Shown piece after piece: positions 26,502-34,875 of a DNA stretch of 64,000 nucleotides. The DNA is taken from the NCBI GenBank assembly GCA_905182565.1, contig CAJJCB010000027.1, forward strand, positions 248,001 to 312,000. Reading direction: 5' to 3'. Numbering within the stretch: position 1 is the stretch's first letter; every line of letters begins with the position of its first letter. Origin of the DNA: Acidimicrobiaceae bacterium. Lineage in GTDB: Bacteria > Actinomycetota > Acidimicrobiia > Acidimicrobiales > Poriferisodalaceae. The notes under the pieces were generated by a model, which was not told where the DNA came from, made no database searches, and worked only from the letters and a program-made list of their open reading frames with translations. Made by a program: the position numbers and the translations under genes.

Positions 26502-28081
26502 TGGATTTACTCGGATCTGCAGAGGTAGCGTCGTTTCCAGTACTTAATGCTCTGATTCTGCTTCCTGCTATTGGAGCGCTCGTAGTCGCTCTGTTGCCAA
26601 AAAACAGGCCGGAGATAGTCAGACCAATTGGCGCTCTATTCGCTCTGGGAGCAGGCGCAATGTCTGTTTTTGTAATGATCAAGTTTCAAATTTCTGATAG
26701 TGGTTTTCAGTTTGAGTCCTATCAATCTTGGATTCCATCTTTGGGAATTTCTTGGCATGTAGGCGTTGACGGCATATCACTATGGCTTGTAGTTCTAACT
26801 GGATTAATAACTCCGATTGTCTTATTGGCGGTGGATCCTCATCATGACCCTAAGCCTTACACAGCTTGGCTTCTGTTACTCCAAGCAGGATCATTCGGCG
26901 CATTTTTAGCATTAGATCTTTTTTTGTTCTTTGTGATGTTTGAAATTGTGTTGGTGCCGATGTACATGCTCATCGGTGGTTGGGGCTATGACGATCGTCG
27001 TTATGCGGCAACAAAATTCTTTCTTTACACGATGGCAGGATCGGCACTTATGCTTGTCGCCATAGTTACTGTGGCTGTCTTAAGTGCTAAAGATGGAGGC
27101 CTGACGTTTGATGTCGTTGAGCTAGCTAATCGTCAATCTCTAGCGACGAACACAAGCCGCCTATGTTTTGCTGCTTTTGCTTTAGCATTCGTGATCAAAG
27201 TTCCAGTAGCCCCTTTCCACACATGGCTTCCAGACGCACACACACAAGCTCCAACGGCTGGCTCAGTAGTTCTTGCTGCGGTAATGCTCAAATTAGGTGC
27301 ATATGGCCTACTTCGATTTGGGATTTATCTGTTTCCGGAAGCAGCTGTTTGGTTGGCGCCAACATTAGTTACCTTGGGGGTTTTCGGAGTAATTTATGGT
27401 GCAGTTGTGGCTGCAATGCAAAAAGATCTAAAACGGCTTGTCGCATATTCATCGGTAGCCCATATGGGGTTTATTATTTTAGGAATTTTTGCGTTCACTA
27501 CTCAAAGTCTCCAGGGTGGGATTCTTCAAATGGTCAATCATGGCCTTTCCACTGGAGCCTTGTTCCTTATGGTTGGAATGCTGTATGAGAGGCGAAAGAC
27601 CCGAGCAATTGCTGAATTGAAAGGAATCCAGACAGCTGCGCCAGTGTTTGCAGGATTTTTCACGGTAATCATGCTTTCCTCTGTCGGGGTGCCGGGCCTT
27701 AATGGTTTTGTCGGTGAATTTCTCATATTAATAGGTTCGTTTGAAACACGCCGTTGGTGGACCGTGATAGCGGCAACTGGGGTAATTCTGGCAGCCGTTT
27801 ATTTACTTTGGGCTTACCAACGTGTGTTTCATGGCGAACCAACATCCGCTGATGAAAAAACACCGGATTTGAAACTTCGCGAAGGTCTGGTTCTTGCACC
27901 ATTCATAGTAGGAATTATATTTTTAGGAATTTACCCAAAGCCACTGTTAGAACGTATTGAACCGGCGGTTGATCGATTACTTAGCCACATTGAGCAGCAC
28001 TCAGATTACGAACGTCCAGAACCAAATACCCCAGTGATAATAGATGTTCACCATGAAACTGAGAAAGAGGAGGGGCACTAA
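26501..28081 (+). CDS. nuoM: NADH-quinone oxidoreductase subunit M (first complex I)
   Basis: Antiporter-like proton-pumping subunit. FFVMFEIVLVPMYMLIGGWG, PFHTWLPDAHTQAPTAGS and KDLKRLVAYSSVAHMGF are hallmark segments. The frame is open to 26477, but ATG 26501 overlaps the nuoL stop (TGATG) and gives 526 residues. The C-terminus ends in a His/Glu-rich cytoplasmic tail (DVHHETEKEEGH). Confidence 0.96.
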   Translation: MDLLGSAEVASFPVLNALILLPAIGALVVALLPKNRPEIVRPIGALFALGAGAMSVFVMIKFQISDSGFQFESYQSWIPSLGISWHVGVDGISLWLVVLTGLITPIVLLAVDPHHDPKPYTAWLLLLQAGSFGAFLALDLFLFFVMFEIVLVPMYMLIGGWGYDDRRYAATKFFLYTMAGSALMLVAIVTVAVLSAKDGGLTFDVVELANRQSLATNTSRLCFAAFALAFVIKVPVAPFHTWLPDAHTQAPTAGSVVLAAVMLKLGAYGLLRFGIYLFPEAAVWLAPTLVTLGVFGVIYGAVVAAMQKDLKRLVAYSSVAHMGFIILGIFAFTTQSLQGGILQMVNHGLSTGALFLMVGMLYERRKTRAIAELKGIQTAAPVFAGFFTVIMLSSVGVPGLNGFVGEFLILIGSFETRRWWTVIAATGVILAAVYLLWAYQRVFHGEPTSADEKTPDLKLREGLVLAPFIVGIIFLGIYPKPLLERIEPAVDRLLSHIEQHSDYERPEPNTPVIIDVHHETEKEEGH

Positions 28082-29571
28082 TGAAGACTATTTCTGCAGC
28101 GATATTTGAAGCTCCTTCGGTGGACTGGTGGGGCTTGCTACCTCAAATGGTCTTACTGGGTGTCGCACTATCGCTGCTTCTAATCACTTCAATTTCAAGA
28201 AGGAAATTCGCTACTGCTTTCAGCACCTTATGTTCTGTGCTCGCAGGTTCAACGGTCTTTTTGATCGCCCTTGGATTATGGGGAGATGTTCAAGAACTAG
28301 GGCCTCGATCAAGTCTTGCCAGCGCATTTGGAGTCGATGGCTTCAGTATTTTTTTCACGATATTGATTTCACTTGGCGTAGTCACAACAGCACTTCTATC
28401 GCACAGTTACATAGAACGAGAAGGAATTGATTCAGCTGAGTTTCATGCCCTTCTGATGTGCTCCGCCGCTGGGGCTATAGTTATGGCCTCAGCTAATGAT
28501 CTGATAGTGATGTTTATTGGACTTGAGGCCTTATCAATTGGTCTTTACGTCATGATTGCTATTCATACCCGGCGCGCTGAGGCACGCGAAGCAGCAATGA
28601 AATACTTTGTATTAGGGGCTTTTAGCTCAGCCTTCTTTTTGTATGGAATTGCACTTGTTTATGGCGCTACCGGGTCAACTAATTTAGTACAAATAAGAGA
28701 TTATTTAGACGAAGTCGCTTTCAAAGATGAGCACATATTATTAGCTGGTATAGGTCTTCTGTTAATAGGGTTAGCTTTTAAAGTTGCTGCGGCCCCATTT
28801 CACTTTTGGGCGCCTGATGTATACCAAGGAGCTCCTAGCCCTGTTACTGGGTATATGGCATCGATTGCAAAAGCTGCTGGATTTGCCGCATTGTTACGAG
28901 TATTTTTCGCTGCGCTACCAAGTTATAAACTCGATTGGTCACCAATTATTTCCGCATTAGCGATACTAACTTTAGTAGTTGGTGCAGTAATGGCTATTTT
29001 GCAGACTGATGTTAAAAGAATGCTTGCTTTTTCGTCAGTTAGCCATGCGGGTTATGTGCTTGTGGCAATCCAGTCAGCAAATGCTAGTGGAACTTCGGCT
29101 GCGCTTTTTTATCTCTTTACATACTCTTTCGTAGTAATCGGAAGTTTTGGTGTTGTGAGTTTGATGGGGTGGAAAGATGGTCATTCCTTAGATCGATATT
29201 CAGGTATCGGCAGGAGCAGGCCGGTATTGGCATTAACTTTCACTGTTTTCCTTCTAGCGCAAGCGGGTGTGCCCCTTACTTCTGGTTTCGTGGGTAAATT
29301 TCAGGTGATTACCTCTGCTGTAGATGTTGAAAATTATGTTTTGGCCTCTATAGCGATGCTTACAGCAGTGATTAGCGCATATATGTATTTAAAGATTGTT
29401 ATGACTATGTATGTAACTGAGGACAATTCGGAAGGTCCGGATATCGCTATTCATTGGACAAGCGGAGTCGTGCTTGGAGGGATTTTAGTTTTCACGTTAG
29501 TAGTTGGTATTATCCCTCAATTTTTGATTGATTTTAGCCAAGACGCAGTACCGGTATTGATTGCAGGATGA
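28081..29571 (+). CDS. nuoN: NADH-quinone oxidoreductase subunit N (first complex I)
   Basis: Third antiporter-like subunit. FIGLEALSIGLYVM contains the conserved membrane Glu, followed by KYFVLGAFSSAFFLYG, PFHFWAPDVYQGAPSPVTG and TDVKRMLAFSSVSHAGYV. Length 496 is normal. It closes the first 14-gene nuo operon; a small AT-rich hairpin with a T-run lies about 25 bases after the stop. Confidence 0.96.
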   Translation: MKTISAAIFEAPSVDWWGLLPQMVLLGVALSLLLITSISRRKFATAFSTLCSVLAGSTVFLIALGLWGDVQELGPRSSLASAFGVDGFSIFFTILISLGVVTTALLSHSYIEREGIDSAEFHALLMCSAAGAIVMASANDLIVMFIGLEALSIGLYVMIAIHTRRAEAREAAMKYFVLGAFSSAFFLYGIALVYGATGSTNLVQIRDYLDEVAFKDEHILLAGIGLLLIGLAFKVAAAPFHFWAPDVYQGAPSPVTGYMASIAKAAGFAALLRVFFAALPSYKLDWSPIISALAILTLVVGAVMAILQTDVKRMLAFSSVSHAGYVLVAIQSANASGTSAALFYLFTYSFVVIGSFGVVSLMGWKDGHSLDRYSGIGRSRPVLALTFTVFLLAQAGVPLTSGFVGKFQVITSAVDVENYVLASIAMLTAVISAYMYLKIVMTMYVTEDNSEGPDIAIHWTSGVVLGGILVFTLVVGIIPQFLIDFSQDAVPVLIAG

Positions 29572-29594
29572 CTAATTCTATGAATTTTAAGGTA

Positions 29595-29620
29595 TTTCTC
29601 AAAAGAGAAACATTTTTTAT
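29595..29620 (+). terminator. Weak intrinsic terminator after the first nuo operon
   Basis: TTTCTC (29595-29600) pairs with GAGAAA (29605-29610) around AAAA and is followed by CATTTTTTATT. The stem is only six AT-rich pairs, so termination would be partial at best, but the T-run and the position just after nuoN fit. Confidence 0.45.
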
Positions 29621-29666
29621 TGAGAAAAGACAGTATGACTGCAACTTCCACGATACGTTTCTAGAG

Positions 29667-29708
29667 GTTCGAAACCCGCGGAACGAGGCGCCGCGCTGGG
29701 TTTTGAAC
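29667..29708 (+). promoter_or_regulatory. Long inverted repeat upstream of the second nuo operon
   Basis: GTTCGAAACCC then GCG (29667-29680) pairs with CGC, a bulged T, and GGGTTTTGAAC (29694-29708): 14 pairs with one G-T pair and one bulge, around a 13-base loop. No T-run follows. Its right arm contains the predicted -35 box of the nuoA2 promoter, so it could be an operator; as RNA read through from nuoN it would be a stable hairpin. Confidence 0.5.
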
Positions 29709-29740
29709 GTTCCCAGAACTCTTGGCTAGCCTCCCTTATT
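29703..29740 (+). promoter_or_regulatory. Predicted sigma-A-type promoter for a leaderless nuoA2 transcript
   Basis: TTGAAC (29703-29708), an 18-base spacer, then TAGCCT (29727-29732), which matches the actinobacterial TANNNT -10. Eight bases later comes the GTG start at 29741. No Shine-Dalgarno is visible in the preceding bases (CTCCCTTATT), so transcription could begin at or next to the start codon. Confidence 0.45.
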
Positions 29741-30106
29741 GTGTCGGATTTCCTTCGGAGTTATTTAACGGTAGCCATCTTCGGGATGGCGGCTGTCGCA
29801 ATGGCGGGCGGCATGCTTACCATCGCGCGAATTTTACGACCTCAGAGGCCTACTAGACAGAAGCTTATTGCTTATGAGAGTGGCGTCGATCCGGTAGGTG
29901 GTGAATGGGCCCAGAGCCAGATTCGCTATTACGTGTTTGCGGTTTTATTTGTTTTATTCGATGTAGAAGCAGTGTTCATATTTCCGTGGGCTACCCGACT
30001 CGAAGTTTATGGGCTATTTGGTCTCGTTGAAATGGCCATTTTCATATTCATTCTTGTCCTCGGCCTTTTTTATGCTTGGCGCAAGGGTGTATTACGATGG
30101 GTCTGA
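29741..30106 (+). CDS. nuoA2: NADH-quinone oxidoreductase subunit A (second complex I)
   Basis: Three-helix NuoA of 121 residues with [16 protein letters not shown] and [19 protein letters not shown], the usual signature around the conserved Glu and Asp. It lacks the long tail of the first nuoA and the two are clearly divergent, so this is a paralogous operon and not a recent duplication. GTG start without a Shine-Dalgarno. A GAGGAG lies at its stop and serves nuoB2. Confidence 0.95.
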   Translation: MSDFLRSYLTVAIFGMAAVAMAGGMLTIARILRPQRPTRQKLIAYESGVDPVGGEWAQSQIRYYVFAVLFVLFDVEAVFIFPWATRLEVYGLFGLVEMAIFIFILVLGLFYAWRKGVLRWV

Positions 30107-30119
30107 GGAGATAGCCATA

Positions 30120-30623
30120 ATGGGACTGGTCGATAAGGGCAAAATACCAAAACCGCTGAGCTGGCTTCTTAATTTTGGCCGCTCTCGTTCTCTTTGGGTT
30201 TATCAGTGGGGTTTAGCATGCTGTGCTATTGAAATGGGCGCAGCGTTCGGTTCTCCTAGATATGACGTTATGCGGCTTGGTGTGATTCCCTTTCCAGCTA
30301 GCCCTCGCCAAGCAGATCTTGTTGTTGTTTCTGGAACTGTCACCGACAAGATGGCGCCAGTGATTTTACGACTGTACGAGCAGATGCCTGAGCCTAAATA
30401 TGTTATTTCTATGGGGTCGTGCGCAAATTGTGGGGGCCCATATTGGGATAGTTATTCGGTTACAAAAGGTGTTGACCAGATTATCCCTGTAGATGTGTAT
30501 GTTCCAGGGTGCCCACCGAGGCCGGAAGCTTTGCTTGAAGGAATCGTTCTGCTTCAGGAACGGATACAAAACGAAGACATAGTTACAAAGTGGCGTGGCG
30601 AGCCAATCGTTGTGGAGGGTTAG
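30120..30623 (+). CDS. nuoB2: NADH-quinone oxidoreductase subunit B (second complex I)
   Basis: N2-cluster subunit: [33 protein letters not shown] and [15 protein letters not shown] provide the four ligands, with one additional Cys in the CANCGG segment. The frame is open to 30009 within nuoA2, but ATG 30120, preceded by GAGGAG, gives the normal 167 residues and the conserved [15 protein letters not shown] start. Shorter than the first NuoB because it lacks the charged tail. Confidence 0.96.
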   Translation: MGLVDKGKIPKPLSWLLNFGRSRSLWVYQWGLACCAIEMGAAFGSPRYDVMRLGVIPFPASPRQADLVVVSGTVTDKMAPVILRLYEQMPEPKYVISMGSCANCGGPYWDSYSVTKGVDQIIPVDVYVPGCPPRPEALLEGIVLLQERIQNEDIVTKWRGEPIVVEG

Positions 30624-30629
30624 TCAACG

Positions 30630-31331
30630 ATGGCAAGTGAATCAGTTGAAGAAACCCCATTACTACCTGATGACGTTCGCGAGGCTATGTTAACGAGTCT
30701 TTCGGAGGCCCTAGGTGACGCACTTGTTGAATCGTATTTGCGCCCACACGAGGATCTATGGCTGCGTGTAAGAGCAGATCGTTGGCAGGATGTAGCTCAA
30801 ACTGCAAAAAGTCTTGGTTACACTTATTTTGGATTCCTGTCGGCGATTGACTGGGAAATAGCTCCTGAAGGGCGTTACGAAAACACTGAATTTGATGGTG
30901 AGTTAGAGGAAGAAGATAGTGAGCCAGTGGTTCAATCGACCTCAACAGGCTATGCCGGCGGAGACACACGGTTTCAGGTTATTGTCCAATTGCAGTCTCC
31001 GACTGAACACACAGCTTTTCACCTTAAGACTGACGTCGGGGAAGATAACTCGATAGATACGCTGCGCGATATTTATGCTGGAGCAGACTGGCATGAGCGT
31101 GAGATACATGAGATGTTTGGAATAGGTTTTAGGGGACATCCAAATTTGCATCCGTTGTACCTCCCTGGAGAGTTCGAAGGGCATCCCCTTCGAAAGGACT
31201 TCCCTCTGTTGGCGCGTCACGTCAAACCATGGCCAGGTGTAGTTGACATAGAGGACATACCAGAGCACTTAGAAGCGGAACTAGAAGCGCAAGTAATGGC
31301 AGCATTCGAAGCCGCTGGAGGCGGAGAATGA
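30630..31331 (+). CDS. nuoC2: NADH-quinone oxidoreductase subunit C (second complex I)
   Basis: 30-kDa-type subunit. IYAGADWHEREIHEMFGIGF then GHPLRKDFPL is the family signature near residue 150-195. Residues about 88-105 form an acidic insertion (ELEEEDSEP). The C-terminus is an Ala/Glu-rich helix. It follows nuoB2 by 6 bases and overlaps nuoD2 by ATGA. Confidence 0.95.
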   Translation: MASESVEETPLLPDDVREAMLTSLSEALGDALVESYLRPHEDLWLRVRADRWQDVAQTAKSLGYTYFGFLSAIDWEIAPEGRYENTEFDGELEEEDSEPVVQSTSTGYAGGDTRFQVIVQLQSPTEHTAFHLKTDVGEDNSIDTLRDIYAGADWHEREIHEMFGIGFRGHPNLHPLYLPGEFEGHPLRKDFPLLARHVKPWPGVVDIEDIPEHLEAELEAQVMAAFEAAGGGE

Positions 31332-32500
31332 CAACAACTTCTGATCGTGATCAACTTGCGTACATCTCATCGCAGGCCGCAGATGCCCGAGTAAATGTTG
31401 AGCTCAATACAGGGGACATGACCCTGAATATTGGGCCTCAGCACCCGGCGACTCATGGAACTTTGCGGATAGCATGTCGCCTAGATGGCGAACAAGTAAT
31501 CATGGCTGAACCCATGATGGGCTACATGCATCGTGGGTATGAAAAACTTTGCGAGGTTAGAACTTACCCGCAATGCACCACACTAATTAATCGCATTGAC
31601 TGGTTAGGAAGTTTTGCCAACGAAGTTCCGTTTATATTGGCTGCTGAACGGTTAATGGAAGTTGAAGCACCCCCTAGAGCGCAATGGATTAGAACAATCC
31701 TGTTTGAGTTGAGTCGGATCGCTAATGTTGCGTTATTTCTTGGCGATATGGGCGTTCAACTTGGAGCGCTTACTCCTGTTTTCTTTGCTTTTCGTGACCG
31801 TGAACATGTACTTAACCAGATAGAAGCAATAACAGGTGGTCGTTTCCATCCGAACTTCGACCGTATAGGTGGACTCAAAGACGATATTCCAAGGGGATGG
31901 ATAGAAGAAACAAAGTCCGTAATGGTCAAGATGAGAACTTTTTGCGATGAGATGGAAGATCTGCTTGTCGGTAATGAAATTTTTCAGGCTAGGTGTCGCG
32001 GCGTAGGCGTAATTCCTGCTGATGTAGCCCTTAACTATGGGATGTCCGGCGCAAATTTAAGAGCCAGTGGTGTTGACTGGGATTTACGACGAGATGCAAA
32101 TCCAGGTCTCGCTTGGGATCAAATTGATTGGCGCGTATGGACGCACCCTGACGGTGATTCGTTCGCTCGTTATTGGGTAAGGCTTCAGGAAACTCGCGAG
32201 GCGACATACATAGTTGACAAATTGTTAGATGGAATTCCAAGTGGCCCTATAATGGCCAAAGTCCCTCGAATCATAAAAGTTCCGGCCGGCGAGGCTTATA
32301 TCTCAACTGAAAACCCGCTCGGTGAAATGGGTTACTACATTGTAAGCAAAGGGGAGTTAGGACCTTTTAGGGTTAAAATTCGAACACCAAGCTTCAATAA
32401 CATCTCGGTAGTCCCCTGGGTTATGAAGGGCGTGTACGTCCCAGATGTCATCACTATTCTTGGGTCGTTGTATTTTATCCTCGGAGACATTGACCGTTGA
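31328..32500 (+). CDS. nuoD2: NADH-quinone oxidoreductase subunit D (second complex I)
   Basis: 49-kDa-type quinone-site subunit. NIGPQHPATHGTLR, MMGYMHRGYEKLCEVRTYPQ and the C-terminal [13 protein letters not shown] are conserved. Length 390. Homologous arginines near the HRGYEK region are the target of NDUFAF7 methylation in mitochondria, relevant because a NDUFAF7-like gene ends this cluster. No nuoE, nuoF or nuoG follows; nuoH comes next. Confidence 0.96.
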   Translation: MTTTSDRDQLAYISSQAADARVNVELNTGDMTLNIGPQHPATHGTLRIACRLDGEQVIMAEPMMGYMHRGYEKLCEVRTYPQCTTLINRIDWLGSFANEVPFILAAERLMEVEAPPRAQWIRTILFELSRIANVALFLGDMGVQLGALTPVFFAFRDREHVLNQIEAITGGRFHPNFDRIGGLKDDIPRGWIEETKSVMVKMRTFCDEMEDLLVGNEIFQARCRGVGVIPADVALNYGMSGANLRASGVDWDLRRDANPGLAWDQIDWRVWTHPDGDSFARYWVRLQETREATYIVDKLLDGIPSGPIMAKVPRIIKVPAGEAYISTENPLGEMGYYIVSKGELGPFRVKIRTPSFNNISVVPWVMKGVYVPDVITILGSLYFILGDIDR

Positions 32501-33525
32501 TTGAACTACTTGCACTTCCTTACTGGCAAGAGACCAGTATTAAGCTTGGTTTAGCGTTAGTAGTCATTCCGACTACTTCGTTAATTCTTGTATATTTGTT
32601 TCTGTTTAAGATGATGGCCTTTATGCAGAGCCGTCTAGGACCAAATGAAACCGGGCCCTATGGCTCGTTGCAGTTAATTGCTGAAGCAATAAAATTTTTA
32701 CAGAAAGAAGATATTAATCCAGCACAGGCAGACCGGCGAGTATTTCGGTTAGCTCCAGTAGTTGTGCTTGCCTCAACTTTCTTGTTGTATGTAGTTTTGC
32801 CTGCTGGCCCAGATGCGGTGGTCCAAAACCTTGATACTGGTGTGTTCTATGCCATGGCGGTTTCATCGTTGTCTGTGCTTGGAATTTTGATGGCTGGCTG
32901 GGCGTCGGCGAATAAATACGCACTGCTTGGTGGGCTGCGAGCAGCAGGCCAACTTATCGCATATGAGTTGCCACTGATACTGGCGGTTATGGGTGTGGTC
33001 ATCCAAGCCGAAACTATGAACTTGCAAGGAATTATAGAAGCTCAGGCAACCGGTGAAATATTTGGGATTGGTCTGATTGGCAACCCCTTTATCCTTACCC
33101 AGTTTCTGGCATTTCTTATTTTTATGATCGCTGCTCAAGCAGAACTGACACAAACTCCGTTCGACATGCCGGTAGCTGAAACGGAGTTAGTTGGCGGTTA
33201 TCATATCGAATACACTGGTTTCCGTTTCCTTTTATTCTTCATGGCGGAGTTCGGTACTGCATTCGCATTTGCTGCTCTAGCCTCGGTCATGTTTCTTGGT
33301 GGCTGGTGGATTCCTGGATTTGATGTTGACAGCAACATATTGAACATCCTTGGTCCAGGCGTAATGCTTGGCAAAATTCTATTGGTAGCGTTTTTCATCT
33401 TCTGGGTTCGATTCACGTATCCTCGACTCAGAGAAGATCAATTGCAGAAGTTTGCGTGGAAAGTGCTAATACCGTTAGCGCTAGTCAACATTGTCATAAC
33501 GGGTATCTTTAAGGTGGTCTTCTAA
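32497..33525 (+). CDS. nuoH2: NADH-quinone oxidoreductase subunit H (second complex I)
   Basis: Membrane linker subunit, 342 residues. [20 protein letters not shown], the acidic-loop [18 protein letters not shown] and [14 protein letters not shown] are characteristic. The start is TTG, overlapping the nuoD2 stop by four bases. It directly follows nuoD2, showing that the EFG genes are absent and not displaced within the operon. Confidence 0.95.
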   Translation: MIELLALPYWQETSIKLGLALVVIPTTSLILVYLFLFKMMAFMQSRLGPNETGPYGSLQLIAEAIKFLQKEDINPAQADRRVFRLAPVVVLASTFLLYVVLPAGPDAVVQNLDTGVFYAMAVSSLSVLGILMAGWASANKYALLGGLRAAGQLIAYELPLILAVMGVVIQAETMNLQGIIEAQATGEIFGIGLIGNPFILTQFLAFLIFMIAAQAELTQTPFDMPVAETELVGGYHIEYTGFRFLLFFMAEFGTAFAFAALASVMFLGGWWIPGFDVDSNILNILGPGVMLGKILLVAFFIFWVRFTYPRLREDQLQKFAWKVLIPLALVNIVITGIFKVVF

Positions 33526-34064
33526 TGCCGCAGCTTCCTGGTCTTATTAAAGGCCTTGGCGTCACCGCTAAAACCGCTGTTCGTACATTGTTTCCTAAAC
33601 GTGGCTGGAAGACTCTTATCCCGGCGCCACAAAAAGGTGCGGTAACGGTTCAGTATCCTCACGAAAAAGAGGCCCCACCGGATAGAGCTCGAGGGGTGAT
33701 AGCCCTTCACGAGGAAAATTGCACTGCTTGCATGTTGTGCTCTCGTTCTTGTCCGGACTGGTGTATCTACATAGAAGGCCATAAAGTTAAAGCTCCTCCG
33801 CGCCGTGCTGGGGGTAAAGCACGTTCAGTGAATATGCTTGACCGTTTTGATATTGACTACGCATTGTGCATGTACTGCGGAATTTGTGTAGAAGTTTGCC
33901 CCTTTGATGCCTTATTCTGGACTCCTGAATATGAATACAGTGAGCCAAGAATCGCAGATTTGCTTCATGATAAAATTCGCTTAGGTGAATGGATGGATAC
34001 TGTTCCGGACTTTCTCGAATATGAGAGTGGTTCAGAACAGAAAGTCCGGAAGGTACCGAGGTAG
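33525..34064 (+). CDS. nuoI2: NADH-quinone oxidoreductase subunit I (second complex I)
   Basis: Two [4Fe-4S] motifs: [15 protein letters not shown] and [12 protein letters not shown]. Length 179. As in other complexes without NuoEFG, NuoI would be the outermost Fe-S subunit and thus the probable entry point for electrons unless the first operon's NADH module docks here. TAATG overlap with nuoH2. Confidence 0.95.
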   Translation: MPQLPGLIKGLGVTAKTAVRTLFPKRGWKTLIPAPQKGAVTVQYPHEKEAPPDRARGVIALHEENCTACMLCSRSCPDWCIYIEGHKVKAPPRRAGGKARSVNMLDRFDIDYALCMYCGICVEVCPFDALFWTPEYEYSEPRIADLLHDKIRLGEWMDTVPDFLEYESGSEQKVRKVPR

Positions 34065-34070
34065 AGCTGC

Positions 34071-34565
34071 ATGGTTGCGCAGAATATCGCCTTTGGAATT
34101 ATTTCAGGGATCGTAGTTTTTTCCGCTCTGCGGATGGTTACCACCCGAAACATTGTTCACTCGGCTCTCTTTTTAGTTGCTGTGTTAGCTGGTCTTAGTG
34201 GTCAATACGTTTTGTTAGCTGCAGAGTTTGTGGCAACAACACAAGTTTTGGTCTACATCGGGGCGGTAATGGTGCTGTTCCTATTTGGGATAATGCTTAC
34301 TAAGGCTCCAATTGGGAAAAGCATGGAAATGACCGGCACACAGTGGCCGATTGCTGCTGGTGTCGCTTTGATGCTCGGAGCCGTTATTTTGTATAGCTTG
34401 ATAGACCAGTTTGGGTCTGACCGATTGACCGAAGGCGGGAAAATTTACCGAACTGCTGATGTGGGTGATGAGGTATTTTCTACATACATAATTCCGTTTG
34501 AGGCGATTTCAGTGCTTTTGTTAGCTGCTCTTATTGGAGCCATCGTGTTGGCAAGGAAGGATTGA
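34071..34565 (+). CDS. nuoJ2: NADH-quinone oxidoreductase subunit J (second complex I)
   Basis: Five-helix membrane protein of 164 residues with [13 protein letters not shown] and [21 protein letters not shown], the conserved third helix. Ends immediately before nuoK2 (one base between). Confidence 0.94.
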   Translation: MVAQNIAFGIISGIVVFSALRMVTTRNIVHSALFLVAVLAGLSGQYVLLAAEFVATTQVLVYIGAVMVLFLFGIMLTKAPIGKSMEMTGTQWPIAAGVALMLGAVILYSLIDQFGSDRLTEGGKIYRTADVGDEVFSTYIIPFEAISVLLLAALIGAIVLARKD

Positions 34566-34566
34566 C

Positions 34567-34866
34567 GTGCTTCTTAATCAGTTTTTGATCCTTGGCGCCG
34601 TGTTATTTTGTATAGGTGTATATGGGGTGTTAGCCCGCAAAAACGCGGTCATGGTCCTGATGTCAATTGAACTCATGCTCAATGCAGTAAATATAAATAT
34701 GGTGGCCTTTGGCTTTCAACACGAAGTGGTTTCTGGGCAAGTATTCGCTCTGTTTATAATCGCGGTCGCTGCTGCTGAAGTCGGAGTCGGCCTTGCGATT
34801 GTCCTGCTTTTGTACCGGAACCAAACAAGTATCGATGTCGAAGACTTCGACCTGATGAAGGGTTAG
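34567..34866 (+). CDS. nuoK2: NADH-quinone oxidoreductase subunit K (second complex I)
   Basis: Three helices; the membrane glutamates are in [14 protein letters not shown] and [12 protein letters not shown]. The frame is open to 34534 inside nuoJ2, but GTG 34567 gives the standard 99-residue length and the expected N-terminus. Confidence 0.94.
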   Translation: MLLNQFLILGAVLFCIGVYGVLARKNAVMVLMSIELMLNAVNINMVAFGFQHEVVSGQVFALFIIAVAAAEVGVGLAIVLLLYRNQTSIDVEDFDLMKG

Positions 34867-34875
34867 AGGTGAAAC

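Noticed and set aside
29661-29690. A tRNA T-arm-like GGTTCGAAACCC suggesting a tRNA fragment or attachment site
   Set aside because: Its flanks do not form T-arm or acceptor stems; the bases are better explained by the long inverted repeat with 29694-29708.
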